In this document: piece after piece, positions 1 through 8,658 of the stretch | Numbering within the stretch: the first letter of the stretch is position 1 | How the letters are laid out: each line of letters opens with the position of its first letter | Source: Gp1-AA145 sp963757135 | GTDB lineage: Bacteria; Acidobacteriota; Terriglobia; Terriglobales; Acidobacteriaceae | Assembly: GCA_963757135.1 (NCBI GenBank) | Contig: CAVWQE010000004.1 | Location: 744,001 to 808,000, forward strand | Length of the DNA: 64,000 bases | Direction of reading: 5' to 3' | Program-made: the position numbers and the translations under genes | Notes under the pieces: model-generated | The model's database searches: none | Seen by the model: the letters and a program-made list of their open reading frames with translations, nothing else | What the model was told of the DNA's origin: nothing

Positions 1-1734
1 GCCCGCCATATACGCGCCCGTGAGCGATTCCGGAGACTTCATGATCTGCTCCGGGGTCCCATGCGCCACGACGTCCCCGCCGTGACGGCCAGCCCCGGGC
101 CCCAGGTCAACTACGTAATCGGCGCGCCGGATTGTCTCCTCGTCATGTTCGACCACCAGTACGGTGTTGCCCAGATCGCGCAACTCTTCGAGCGCATTCA
201 ACAGTCGGCCGTTGTCCCGATGATGCAGGCCGATGGACGGTTCGTCCAGCACATAGAGCACGCCCCGCAGCTTCGAACCAATCTGCGTCGCCAGCCGGAT
301 GCGCTGGCCTTCGCCGCCGGAAAGGGTCGCGGCCGAGCGGTCGAGCGAGATGTAGCCCAGACCAACGGCGTTCAAAAATTGCAGCCGCTCGACAATCTCG
401 TGCATGATTCGACCGGCGATCTGTTCGTCGCGGCCGCTGAGTTTGATCGCCTTTGCTTTTTCCAGGGCGCGCGAAACCGGCATGGCAGTGAAGTCCGCGA
501 TGGACATGCCTTCCACCAGCACCGCCAGACTTTCCGGACGCAGCCGCTTGCCGTGGCACACCGGACAGTTGCTGGCCGACATGTGCTCCATCAGCCAGTC
601 GCTGTAACCTTCAGAGCTTGATTCATCCAGTGCGCTTTTGAGATAGCCGAAAATACCGAGAAAGCCTGTTTTGCCGCGCTTTTCCGGTTCGCCGTAAAAA
701 AACAAATTCTGAATTTTCTCCGGCAGCTTTTCGAATGGCGTCTTGAGATCAATGCCATATGCTGCGCCAACGATCTTTATTTGGTTGATCAGATTCTGCG
801 AAGCTGATCCCGGCCCAAGCGCCCCTTCGAGCAGCGGCTTCGACCAGTCATTGATCACCTTCGCCGGATCGAAATCATAGGTACTTCCCAGGCCGTGGCA
901 CTCCAGGCAGGCGCCGTAGGTGCTATTGAATGAGAACGACCGGGGTTCGAGTTTTGGCACGTCAATACCGCAATCCGGGCACGCCAGGCGCTCGGAATAA
1001 AGCTGCTCGTCCCCACCAACGATCGCCACCTGCACCAAGCCACCCGCCAGCTTCATCGCCAGGCCAACAGACATTTCAAGACGCTGCTCGATCCCGGGCT
1101 TCACCAGCAATCGATCAACCACCACTTCAATGGTGTGGTTCTTGCGCTTATCGAGTGCGATCTCATCTTCCAGACTCACGATCTCTCCGTCGATGCGCGC
1201 GCGGGTGAAGCCGTGCTGGGCAAGCTTCTCAATCTCCTGTTTGAACTCGCCTTTGCGCCCACGGACAATCGGGGCCAACACCATCACACGGTCTTCCGGC
1301 TTGAGGGCCATCACGCGTTGCACGATTTGTGACGCGGTCTGGCGGGAGATCGCACGCCCGCATTTCGGGCAATGTGGCACGCCGATGGAAGCATACAAAA
1401 GCCGCAAATAATCATAGATTTCAGTGATCGTGCCCACAGTCGAACGCGGGCTGCGGCTGGTGGTCTTTTGTTCGATTGAAATAGACGGGCTCAGGCCGTC
1501 GATCGAGTCCACATCCGGACGTTCCATCTGATCAAGAAACTGCCTGGCATAGGCCGACAGAGTCTCCACGTACCTGCGTTGGCCTTCGGCATAGATCGTA
1601 TCGAAGGCAAGTGAAGATTTCCCCGAACCGCTCAATCCGGTGATAACGGTCAGAGTATTGCGCGGGATCACAACATCAACATTCTTGAGGTTATGCTGAC
1701 GTGCGCCCCGTACTGTGATTTCCCGGATGGCCAT
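1..1734 (-). CDS. uvrA: UvrA, excinuclease ABC subunit A (3' end beyond window)
   Basis: This is the damage-recognition ATPase of nucleotide excision repair, which loads UvrB on damaged DNA. The first 578 codons are in the window and the frame is open at base 1, so the protein is truncated only by the window edge. Visible parts are the N-terminal Walker A (GLSGSGKSS, residues 33-41), a CPDCG zinc-binding Cys pair near residue 250 with a second CLEC pair about 20 residues later, and the ABC signature LSGGEGQR near residue 471 followed by VLDEPSIGLHH near 495. The start is the ATG at 1734 (MAIREITVRG). It reads leftward and is divergent from the small rightward reading frame at 1992. No SOS-type operator was recognised upstream. 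Confidence 0.97.
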   Translation of the reverse strand, partial: MAIREITVRGARQHNLKNVDVVIPRNTLTVITGLSGSGKSSLAFDTIYAEGQRRYVETLSAYARQFLDQMERPDVDSIDGLSPSISIEQKTTSRSPRSTVGTITEIYDYLRLLYASIGVPHCPKCGRAISRQTASQIVQRVMALKPEDRVMVLAPIVRGRKGEFKQEIEKLAQHGFTRARIDGEIVSLEDEIALDKRKNHTIEVVVDRLLVKPGIEQRLEMSVGLAMKLAGGLVQVAIVGGDEQLYSERLACPDCGIDVPKLEPRSFSFNSTYGACLECHGLGSTYDFDPAKVINDWSKPLLEGALGPGSASQNLINQIKIVGAAYGIDLKTPFEKLPEKIQNLFFYGEPEKRGKTGFLGIFGYLKSALDESSSEGYSDWLMEHMSASNCPVCHGKRLRPESLAVLVEGMSIADFTAMPVSRALEKAKAIKLSGRDEQIAGRIMHEIVERLQFLNAVGLGYISLDRSAATLSGGEGQRIRLATQIGSKLRGVLYVLDEPSIGLHHRDNGRLLNALEELRDLGNTVLVVEHDEETIRRADYVVDLGPGAGRHGGDVVAHGTPEQIMKSPESLTGAYMAG

Positions 1735-1991
1735 TGGTCGAGCGAGCACTGCACCTTGGTAATGTGGACGGGGCCACAGAAATGTTTCAGAGTAGGTGTG
1801 CGCGGCTTTACTCACGTATCTTATTTGTAAACAGCGGCAAGCGTCAACGCGGGTAGAGTAGAGCGCACCGGACGTACAAACCTTTCTTTCGCCCAGCGCG
1901 GTATGCGACAGATAGGTTACCCGGAAAGAAATCCGTCGGTTGCCAGCCGCTGATTGCAAGAGACACGACCGGGCGGGAAAGTGGGCCGAAC

Positions 1992-2171
1992 TTGGGGAGT
2001 CTGTTGGTCGCCTTTGTAGTTACCTTCACCGTTGCGGGATCTGTAGCTTTGGGAATCTCGCTCGCCTACACCAGCGTTCTCGCCCTGTTGCACGCCTTCG
2101 CCCACCGCACGCAAAAGCCGCGTCCGGCGCTCGTTCTGGTGCATAGCCAAGGCCACGCCAGCGGCGACTGA
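1992..2171 (+). CDS. possible small single-span membrane protein
   Basis: A 59-codon frame from a TTG (next to residues NLG) encodes one long hydrophobic stretch, roughly LLVAFVVTFTVAGSVALGIS, then a hydrophobic second half and a basic, proline-containing tail ending at TGA. The hydrophobic content is what one expects of a small inner-membrane protein, and the frame stays open upstream to about 1850 without an ATG. There is no convincing ribosome binding site, so the start is a guess. It lies between divergent uvrA and the convergent STN-domain gene, in a 475-base gap that holds nothing else I can name. It could be non-coding. Confidence 0.3.
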   Translation: MGSLLVAFVVTFTVAGSVALGISLAYTSVLALLHAFAHRTQKPRPALVLVHSQGHASGD

Positions 2172-2209
2172 CCGACTGCTGCCTCACAACTACCTCTTCG
2201 CGGTATTTG

Positions 2210-2983
2210 CTACTGCCGTTCTTGCGGAGGCGTCTGCCCATTCTGCTGCTGCTGTTGTTGCTGCTGCTGAAGCTCTCGCAATAGCTGCTCAGGAGTTTTA
2301 ACGACAGGCCCGTTCTGTCCCGGGGGTGGTTGGTCGGGCTGTTCGGGCGGTTCAGCCTGGTCGGGTTGCTCGGGCTGTTCTTCTTCCGGCTGCTGCATTT
2401 CGGGCGGCATTTCTCCAGCATTGTCTTCCGGTTGGTCGGTCTGAACTTGCGGAACTGTCTGCAATCCAGGCTGAGAACCCGCTTCCACAGGCTGGCCCTG
2501 CTGGGTTGGCGCCGGCTCCGGCCCGTTGGCGCGCGCCATGAGCACAACTTTGTTAAGCGCTCCAGGATCGGACGGGGACCCCATCAGAACGTAGTCGTAG
2601 TGCGATCCGTTGAGCAGTTGCACCATCACATCTCTCGGCGCCCCGGGCCCAAACTGCCCCACCACGCGCTCGTTGGAAGCAGCCGGCATATCAACGGCCG
2701 CGCCCGTCTTCTGCTTTACTGCATTCAAGACATCCCCCAGCGTGGAGTTGCGGGCAGTAATCATTAATTGCCCGCCCTTAAAAGTGACTTCAGGAGGGGA
2801 GGACGGCCCATGCTCGGGAGTTGGCGGAGGGTCGCGTTGCGGCTGGGGAGTTGCTGGCACTGCACCGCGATCGAGGACCGGCGGCTTGGTCCCCTTGTGA
2901 GGCGCCTTCTTGGTGGGCTGCTGGGCGATTGCCGGCAAGGCGAAGCACCCAAGCATCAATAATTTAACTACAAACCGCGTCAT
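2210..2983 (-). CDS. secreted STN-domain (secretin N-terminal-like) protein with Gln/Pro-rich tail
   Basis: A 257-residue exported protein of unknown role. Residues 1-20 form a signal peptide (MTRFVVKLLMLGCFALPAIA). After a proline-rich linker, residues about 65-151 look like an STN/secretin short domain: a GGQLMITARN strand, the T-L-G-D-V-L-N-A-V helix and a DYVLMG strand. Such domains usually sit at the N terminus of secretins or TonB receptors, but here no barrel follows. Instead residues 152-257 are rich in P, Q and E and end in a run of nine glutamines. I chose the ATG at 2983, which has GGGGA about ten bases upstream and begins a clean signal peptide; a GTG at 3016 is an in-frame alternative. 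It may bind a periplasmic partner, but that is inference. Confidence 0.75.
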   Translation of the reverse strand: MTRFVVKLLMLGCFALPAIAQQPTKKAPHKGTKPPVLDRGAVPATPQPQRDPPPTPEHGPSSPPEVTFKGGQLMITARNSTLGDVLNAVKQKTGAAVDMPAASNERVVGQFGPGAPRDVMVQLLNGSHYDYVLMGSPSDPGALNKVVLMARANGPEPAPTQQGQPVEAGSQPGLQTVPQVQTDQPEDNAGEMPPEMQQPEEEQPEQPDQAEPPEQPDQPPPGQNGPVVKTPEQLLRELQQQQQQQQQNGQTPPQERQ

Positions 2984-3108
2984 ATAACGACCCATTCCCC
3001 AAGCGACGCACTTCACCTTAACAGGAACGCAAAAGGCAAGGGCACTTGCAGCACTTGATAAGAAATTGCCTCAGAAGAGATTCTAGCACCGACGAGAATA
3101 GCCGCTGT

Positions 3109-4098
3109 TTACTGGCGCGGCGCGAAATAACCCTTGCGGGCGCGCACCTGAAGGTCTTTCTTCAAAGCGGTAATTTCAATGGAACGGAACCGGCCATCGG
3201 CGTCGAAGTTGGCGGGGTGATAAGAAATGACGTACTGGCTTCGCAATTCGTCTTCAATGGCGGAAAACGAACTCTTGATATCTTTCATTTTGAAGGGAAA
3301 GAAGGCGCGACCGCCGGTGGCCTCAGCCAACTGCTGCAGAATTTTATCCCCGCGGAGAATCAAGCCGCTGTCATCAGTAGAAATCGTATATATGATGGCC
3401 TGGGCGCGTTGTGCCATTTCGATTGCCTGAGCCCGGGTATGGTCGCTCTGGTTGTCCTCACCGTCGCTTACGACGATGATCGCCCGCCGTTTGGGGCGGT
3501 CAGAGTCACTCTTCATGAGGCGGTCTTTGCAGGCGTTATAAATAGCGTCGTATAAAGCCGTTCCGCCGCCGTTTTCGAGATGCTGAATTCCGGTTGCGAG
3601 CAGGGTCACGTTGTCGGTGGAATCCTGGGCCACGCGCGCATGCGTATTAAATCCCTCAACAAATGCGTGGTCATAATGGGCACGGATGGTGTGTTGCAGA
3701 AAACCGACCGCGGCTTCCTGCTCGAACTGGAATCGGCTGTGGACGGATCCACTGGTATCGATGAGCAGTCCCAGTTCAAGAGGGAGGTCAGTTTGCTGGG
3801 AAAAATTGACGATCTGCTGCGGCGGCTTGTTATCGTCGAGAACGTTGAAATCCCGCGCCTGCAGGTCGCGCACAAACTTGCCATGTTTATTCATGGCGAT
3901 GAAAAGAACGTTAACTTCATCCACTCGCTTTTGTATGGTGATGACCGACGCCGGGTCTGTGCTCTCGACATCAGCATTAATAGCTGGGGACGCCAGGGTT
4001 GCCCCGGGGGCGACATAGGACTTGGTTTGACCAGAGGCGGACTGAGTAGCGAGCCCCAGGCCAATCAGGAGACAAAAAATCAGACCTATGTACTTCAT
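3109..4098 (-). CDS. secreted VWFA-domain protein of the acidobacterial type
   Basis: A 329-residue exported protein with a von Willebrand factor A domain. Residues 1-22 are a signal peptide. A short strand-rich segment (FIAMNKHGKFVRDLQARDF, around 66-84) precedes the VWA domain, which starts with the MIDAS motif DTSGS at 114-118 and continues with GGTALYDAIY and IVVSDGEDN, the other metal-site segments. The layout, with the F-x-V-x-D-L-x-x-x-D-F lead-in, is that of the VWFA-related family that is greatly expanded in Acidobacteria. Function is unknown; metal-dependent protein binding is the family expectation. The ATG at 4098 has GGATGG seven bases upstream and is preferred to a GTG at 4122. 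Confidence 0.85.
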   Translation of the reverse strand: MKYIGLIFCLLIGLGLATQSASGQTKSYVAPGATLASPAINADVESTDPASVITIQKRVDEVNVLFIAMNKHGKFVRDLQARDFNVLDDNKPPQQIVNFSQQTDLPLELGLLIDTSGSVHSRFQFEQEAAVGFLQHTIRAHYDHAFVEGFNTHARVAQDSTDNVTLLATGIQHLENGGGTALYDAIYNACKDRLMKSDSDRPKRRAIIVVSDGEDNQSDHTRAQAIEMAQRAQAIIYTISTDDSGLILRGDKILQQLAEATGGRAFFPFKMKDIKSSFSAIEDELRSQYVISYHPANFDADGRFRSIEITALKKDLQVRARKGYFAPRQ

Positions 4099-4397
4099 TC
4101 CAGGACCATCCAAAAATTGCACAAATAGCCACGGCCAGAGGCTGCCTCAAGTGATTAGATGCACGTGGCCTGCCGAAGACTTTGATAACTGTCCCGTACA
4201 ACCAATGCCCAAGACTCTCTACAAGCCTGACTGTAGGCGACTTTTAAAGGGTTAGCCAAGTTACAAAAGTAGCACCCGAAGGGTCACTCTTTGCGGGGGC
4301 CCCGGCCCATATTTCAGCATTTAACTCAGAGTTCCTCACCGGAGTTGAAAGAAGTAAAATGATGCGGCACACATACAACCCCTACAGGAGAAGAAAA

Positions 4398-5108
4398 ATG
4401 AAGAGACTGCTGTCTGTCCTGCTAGCCCTTAGTTGCGCCGTTCCGGCTTTTGCCGCCGGCAATGAAAAAGAAGTAAATCGCGTGAAAGACGCAGGCGTCG
4501 TTCTCAAAGAAATCCTCGACATTCCGGACGATATCCCTAAGGACATTCTCGATCGTGCTGAATGCGTGATCGTTCTTCCGTCGGTTTTGAAGGCCGCCAT
4601 CGGAATAGGTGGCAGCTTCGGCCGCGGAGTAATGGTTTGCCGAGGCGGCGAACACTTTACCGGAGCGTGGGGCGCCCCCGCCATGTACGCGCTTGAAGGT
4701 GCAAACATTGGCTTCCAACTGGGAGGCCAGGCGACGGACTTCGTTCTCCTGGTCATGAACCCGCGCGGCGCGGAATCGCTGATGGGTAGCAAGGTCAAGC
4801 TCGGCGCCGATGCCGCAGCTGCCGCCGGCCCCAAAGGCCGCACCGCCACTGCTGCGACTGACGTCGTAATGCGCGCCGAAATTCTCTCCTATTCGCGTTC
4901 GCGCGGTTTGTTTGCGGGCATTTCCCTGGAGGGTTCAACCCTTCGCCCAGACAACGGCGCCAACGAGAAGCTCTATGGGAAGAAAGTGACGGTGAAAGAA
5001 ATTCTTCGCGAGGGCAAAGTTGGACGTCCGGCGGCTGCCAGCGTCCTGGATGCAGAGCTAGCGAAGGCGTCGCCCAAGAACCTGTCGGACCCGAAGTCGT
5101 TGCAATAG
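4398..5108 (+). CDS. exported YSC84/SYLF-domain protein
   Basis: A 236-residue protein with a signal peptide (cleavage likely after AFA, residue 19) and a SYLF/YSC84 domain covering nearly all the mature part: RAECVIVLPSVLKAAIGIGG, GRGVMVCR, the GAPAMYALEGANIGFQLGGQ segment and SRSRGLFAGISLEGS near the C terminus. In eukaryotes this fold binds phosphoinositides; in bacteria the secreted versions are probably lipid-binding and otherwise uncharacterised. The start at 4398 has AGGAG eight bases upstream and gives a proper signal peptide. It is divergent from the VWFA gene, and the 299-base gap between them should hold both promoters, although none stood out. A heptad hairpin begins seven bases after the stop. 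Confidence 0.85.
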   Translation: MKRLLSVLLALSCAVPAFAAGNEKEVNRVKDAGVVLKEILDIPDDIPKDILDRAECVIVLPSVLKAAIGIGGSFGRGVMVCRGGEHFTGAWGAPAMYALEGANIGFQLGGQATDFVLLVMNPRGAESLMGSKVKLGADAAAAAGPKGRTATAATDVVMRAEILSYSRSRGLFAGISLEGSTLRPDNGANEKLYGKKVTVKEILREGKVGRPAAASVLDAELAKASPKNLSDPKSLQ

Positions 5109-5114
5109 GAAATC

Positions 5115-5221
5115 TGGTCGTTGGTCGTCGGTCGTTGGTCGTTGGCAAAATCGAGGGGATCGATAGCCCGGCTTCCCATCCAGGTTTTTCGCCAGCCTAA
5201 CGACCGACGGCCAATGACCGC
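5115..5221. repeat. heptad hairpin 1 (GGTCGTT type)
   Basis: The left arm (5115-5145) is four tandem heptamers GGTCGTT / GGTCGTC / GGTCGTT / GGTCGTT. The right arm (5194-5221) is the inverse complement with about 85 percent identity and reads, reversed, GGTCATT / GGCCGTC / GGTCGTT. The spacer is about 48 bases. The element starts seven bases after the stop of the YSC84 gene. It would fold as a long stem in RNA. Confidence 0.85.
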
Positions 5222-5321
5222 TTTTCACACCTTCGTAACTGAACAGTATCTTCCCTGATCGAACTTCTCGCCGTATTCTCTCTTCTGAACATCGCTTCAT
5301 CCTGGGGCTTCAACCAAGAAT

Positions 5322-5711
5322 ATGTCTGTATTTGGCTTTTACACTCTGCTGGCCGTTGCCGCGGCCGTGGTTTTCGCCGCCTACATGGTCTTCGGCCGCA
5401 AGAAAAAGACCTTAGCTGAGATTGAACGGGAGCGCCGCGACTGGCTGATTCAGGTCGGACGCATCACCGACGGTACCGTAATCGACGTTCAGGAAGTCGT
5501 GCCCAACGGCCATCCCGCGGCGACGATGTTGATCTTTCAATATGACGTTGGCGGCGTTTCCTACGAAGCTTCGCAAGATGTCACTCACTTACGTCAATGG
5601 ATCAACCTGCACTCCTGCCGTCTGGGATTGCCGACCTCGGTCCGCTACGATCCGCAGAATCCGGGGAACTCGATTGTGGTTTCAGAGAAGTGGATGGGAT
5701 TGAGGCAGTAA
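5322..5711 (+). CDS. small membrane-anchored protein, DUF3592-like
   Basis: A 129-residue protein with one N-terminal transmembrane helix (residues about 4-24), a basic stop-transfer (GRKKK) and a soluble domain that resembles DUF3592: GTVIDVQEV, a strand with YDVGGVSYEAS, and the ending VRYDPQNPGNSIV, in which P-x-N-P-x-x-S is typical. The family has no settled function. A related protein with the same SVRYDP-like ending is at 20222. Heptad hairpins lie on both sides. The start ATG is at 5322, with no strong ribosome binding site. Confidence 0.7.
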   Translation: MSVFGFYTLLAVAAAVVFAAYMVFGRKKKTLAEIERERRDWLIQVGRITDGTVIDVQEVVPNGHPAATMLIFQYDVGGVSYEASQDVTHLRQWINLHSCRLGLPTSVRYDPQNPGNSIVVSEKWMGLRQ

Positions 5712-5715
5712 GACT

Positions 5716-5928
5716 CAGCACTCAGCACTCGGCATTCGGCATTCGGCACTTAGCACTCAGCATTCAGCCATCCATTAGCTGAGCAGCACTGTTAAGTGAG
5801 CACCACTGTGCAGAACCATGGCGGGAAAACAATTCTCGAGTGCTTTGGCGGCTGAATGAGAAATTTTGTTTTTTTTGAGTGCCGAGTGCTAAGTGCTGAG
5901 TGCTCTTTGCTGAAGGTGCTGAGTGCAT
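5716..5928. repeat. heptad hairpin 2 (CAGCAYT type)
   Basis: The left arm (5716-5768) has seven consecutive heptamers: CAGCACT twice, CGGCATT twice, CGGCACT, TAGCACT, CAGCATT. The right arm (5878-5928), reversed, reads CAGCACT, TAGCACT, CGGCACT with one interruption. The spacer of about 110 bases carries no recognisable gene. It begins four bases after the stop of the preceding gene and ends 36 bases before the CDF exporter. Confidence 0.85.
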
Positions 5929-5964
5929 CTTGAATCGCCGCCGCCTACTCCTTAGACTAATAAC

Positions 5965-6882
5965 GTGCATGTCCATGCCCATGGCGGAAACGAGCGGACT
6001 TCGCGCGTACTGCGGGTATCGCTGGGAGTTACTGCCGCTTATATCGTGCTGCTGGTAATTGCAGGAATCCGCGCACATTCGCTGGCGCTGTTGTCCGAGG
6101 CTGGACACAATCTCACCGACTTTGTCGCACTGCTGCTGTCGCTGGTTGCGCTGTATTTGCAGTCGCGGCCACCGAGCGCGACACACACCTATGGATATCA
6201 TCGCGCCGGAGTGCTGGCTGCACTGGTAAACGCAGCCACGCTCGTCATCATTTCGTTTCTGATCTTTTATGAGGGCGTGAAGCGCATTCAGCAGCCGCTG
6301 CCGGTGCACGCCGGCACCATGATGTGGGTGGCCGCGGCCGGCGTCGTGATGAATGGCGCGATCGCTTTGATGCTGCTGCGCACCAACCGCGACGTGAATG
6401 TTCGAAGCGCGCTGCTGCACGAGATCGGCGACACCATTTCAACTGCGGCAGTTATCGGCGGCGGTTGGGCGATTCTAGCCACCGGACAGTCCTGGATTGA
6501 CCCGGCGCTTTCGTTTGGCATCGGCGCGTTGATTTTGTGGTCGAGCTTCGGCATCATGCGCGAGACGCTGAATATTTTGCTGGAAGGTACGCCGCGTGGC
6601 ATGAAGCTTGACCGGGTTGAGGCCATGATTCGCCAGATTGACGGCGTCAACGACGTTCACGACTTGCACGTGTGGAGCATCGGATCAGAGACCAGCGCGC
6701 TTTCCTGCCACATCTCGATCGCTGATATTCCACCTTCTGTGAGCGAGCGGATTCTGAAAGATGTTAAGGAACGCCTGCATCACGACTTCAGCATCAGCCA
6801 CACGACCATTCAGTTCGAACACGCCATCTGCGAAGTCGCCCACGGCTGCGTCATTCCGGTGCAGGAAGAGCACAGCCATTAG
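5965..6882 (+). CDS. cation diffusion facilitator (CDF) metal exporter
   Basis: A 305-residue inner-membrane antiporter that probably moves Zn2+ or a similar divalent ion out of the cell. It has a His-rich start (HVHAHGG), six predicted transmembrane helices up to about residue 195, and a cytoplasmic domain from about 205. The metal site residues are visible as H48-x3-D52 in HNLTD (helix 2) and H152-x3-D156 in HEIGD (helix 5), the H/D pair found in Zn-type CDF proteins. The cytoplasmic part has VHDLHVWSIGS, conserved in CzcD-like proteins. The start is GTG at 5965. It stands alone, so no regulator is implied by context. Confidence 0.93.
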   Translation: MHVHAHGGNERTSRVLRVSLGVTAAYIVLLVIAGIRAHSLALLSEAGHNLTDFVALLLSLVALYLQSRPPSATHTYGYHRAGVLAALVNAATLVIISFLIFYEGVKRIQQPLPVHAGTMMWVAAAGVVMNGAIALMLLRTNRDVNVRSALLHEIGDTISTAAVIGGGWAILATGQSWIDPALSFGIGALILWSSFGIMRETLNILLEGTPRGMKLDRVEAMIRQIDGVNDVHDLHVWSIGSETSALSCHISIADIPPSVSERILKDVKERLHHDFSISHTTIQFEHAICEVAHGCVIPVQEEHSH

Positions 6883-6993
6883 ATCGACGCGCATTCGCGA
6901 GACTTCACCATGACGATGAGAGATATCACGCAATAATGAACGCATATCGCGAATGTTCTCGAAACCGCTGGAACGTTTGAACAGATACGACGA

Positions 6994-7341
6994 TTGCTAT
7001 TTGATTCCCTTGTCGCTGATGAGCTCTTTTACGAGGAAGAGGCTGAGGGTGAAGATATACCGGCTCCTTCTTTGAGAGTGGTTCCAAGAGAAAGAACCGT
7101 AATTCTCATTAATAGGCCTAGTGATGATGGTAATGGGTATTGGGATCAAGAAAAGGATATGGTTGTTGGTCCGAATGACATCACGATGGCATTTCTCGAC
7201 TACTTCGACTTTGGCCAAATCCCCATAATGGACTTCCATTTCTACCGTTGCAAGATTCTCAGCTTTCCAAGGCGGGCTGAGTACGTGGGGAGAGAGGCAC
7301 TAATTCGGGCGTTTGATGGGAGGGTGTTTCACAATGAGTAG
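6994..7341 (+). CDS. uncharacterised acidic protein, start uncertain
   Basis: A frame of 115 codons from TTG at 6994 encodes an acidic N-terminal half (DELFYEEEAEGEDIP) and a C-terminal half ending FDGRVFHNE. The frame is open for another 18 codons upstream, to a TGA at 6937, and those codons (HIANVLETAGTFEQIRRL) look like a natural helix, but contain no ATG or GTG. The gene may therefore begin at an unusual codon, or be a fragment. Its base composition is more AT-rich than its neighbours, which suggests recent arrival together with the ATPase gene that follows. I recognise no family. Confidence 0.5.
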   Translation: MLFDSLVADELFYEEEAEGEDIPAPSLRVVPRERTVILINRPSDDGNGYWDQEKDMVVGPNDITMAFLDYFDFGQIPIMDFHFYRCKILSFPRRAEYVGREALIRAFDGRVFHNE

Positions 7342-7402
7342 TGCAATCAGCGTAATGCAAATGCTTAGGGTCTGAGGATCTGCTCCATCCTTTATCATGG
7401 AA

Positions 7403-8539
7403 TTATTCCGCCCCGACAAACCTCGCCAGCGGCACAACCTCAACTTTCTTTGCCAGCGTATATGCTCTCTCTCCGGGATAGACAACATAAAGCTGGTCCA
7501 GCTTGAGGTCCGCCATTGCGATCCGCATGGATGGAGTTAGTACGGGCGCGTCGGCGCGCTTGCATTCGACCCCAATGCGCCGGGCTTTCTGGAACAGCAG
7601 CAAATCCAGCTCGGCGCGGTTGTAAGTCGCCCAGCAGTAAGTTTCATCCGGCTGGAGGGCTTTGATCACTTCTTCCACCGCGTAGCCTTCCCACGAAGCG
7701 CCCACCTTGGGATGATTTTCGAGGTCGCGCCGGTCCGCGATGCCGAGCAAGCTGTGTAACAACCCACTATCGCGCACATAGACTTTGGGCGCCTTCACCT
7801 GCCGCTTGCCGAGATTTTCGTGCCACGGAGGCAGTTGCCGGACCATGAACACTCCGGTCAGCAGGTCGAGATAATGACGCACGGTGGATTCGTTGACCGC
7901 CAGGGCGCGGGCCAACTCGGCTGCATTCCAGGTTTGTGCGTGGTAGTGCGCCAACATGTTCCAGAAGCGAAGAACGGCCATGGCCGGAATGCGGATGCCC
8001 ATCTGGGGAAGGTCGCGTTCCACAAATGTTTGCAGAAACTGCCTGCGCCAGGAAACGGAGTCGGCTTCGCGGCGTGGCGTGTAGGCTCGCGGAAAACCAC
8101 CGTGCAGCCAATGCCGGCCCTGGGCGGCGGCTCCCAGGTCGGCCAAACGAAAGCCTTCTAGCGGCACCATTTCAAGCCGGCCAGCCAGCGTTTCAGAAGA
8201 CTGCTTGAGAAGTTCGGGCGAGGCGCTGCCCAAAAGCAGAAAGCGCGCGAGAACCGGCCGCCGGTCAGCCAAGACGCGCAACAAGGGAAAAAGATCGGGG
8301 CGGCGCTGGACTTCATCAATGACGATCAGTTTCTTCAGCGGGCGCAGCGCGGTATCCGGTTCGTTCAGCCGGGCCAGGCTCTGCGGATCTTCCAGATCGA
8401 AATAGTTCAGCGAGTCGGTGGGCACGAGCTGCCGGGCCAGCGTGGTTTTGCCACATTGCCGGGGACCGAGAAGAACCGTCACCGGGCTGCGCCGGAGGGC
8501 TTGGCGCACCATGGCGAGATCAATCAAGCGCTGGATCAC
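7403..8539 (-). CDS. AAA ATPase with DUF4143 C-terminal domain
   Basis: A 378-residue protein of the large DUF4143 ATPase family. Residues 25-33 are the Walker A loop (GPRQCGKTT), D75-E76 the Walker B acid pair in LIVIDEVQ, and FLLLGSASPELL around 100 the sensor-1 strand. From about 170 onward is the DUF4143 domain, ending in a PD-(D/E)XK-like segment (ELDLLLFQKARRIGVECKR, near 310-328). These genes are common, scattered and often horizontally transferred; their job is unknown, although links to toxin-antitoxin-like behaviour have been proposed. The start is GTG at 8539, eleven bases beyond a perfect 17-base inverted repeat. Confidence 0.88.
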   Translation of the reverse strand: MIQRLIDLAMVRQALRRSPVTVLLGPRQCGKTTLARQLVPTDSLNYFDLEDPQSLARLNEPDTALRPLKKLIVIDEVQRRPDLFPLLRVLADRRPVLARFLLLGSASPELLKQSSETLAGRLEMVPLEGFRLADLGAAAQGRHWLHGGFPRAYTPRREADSVSWRRQFLQTFVERDLPQMGIRIPAMAVLRFWNMLAHYHAQTWNAAELARALAVNESTVRHYLDLLTGVFMVRQLPPWHENLGKRQVKAPKVYVRDSGLLHSLLGIADRRDLENHPKVGASWEGYAVEEVIKALQPDETYCWATYNRAELDLLLFQKARRIGVECKRADAPVLTPSMRIAMADLKLDQLYVVYPGERAYTLAKKVEVVPLARFVGAE

Positions 8540-8549
8540 GCCAATAAAC

Positions 8550-8592
8550 TTACCATGAATATCCCGCGACTACAACGGGATATTCATGGTAA
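8550..8592. promoter_or_regulatory. perfect 17-base inverted repeat upstream of the DUF4143 ATPase gene
   Basis: Bases 8550-8566 and 8576-8592 are exact inverse complements (TTACCATGAATATCCCG) separated by nine bases. The arm ends 11 bases upstream of the GTG start of the ATPase gene, so it lies in its 5' leader or promoter. It could be an operator for a dimeric protein or an RNA stem masking the start region. There is no T-run after it on either strand, so a terminator is less likely. Confidence 0.7.
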
Positions 8593-8658
8593 TAAATCCG
8601 TACTTTCTAAGGGGCCACCGAGGACTGCAAAGCTTCGAGAAGTAAGAAGCAGGGAGTT

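Noticed and set aside
6994..8592. A defence island made of the gene at 6994 and the DUF4143 ATPase
   Set aside because: They are convergent, only two genes are involved, and neither shows a defence-specific domain; the palindrome is reported on its own instead.
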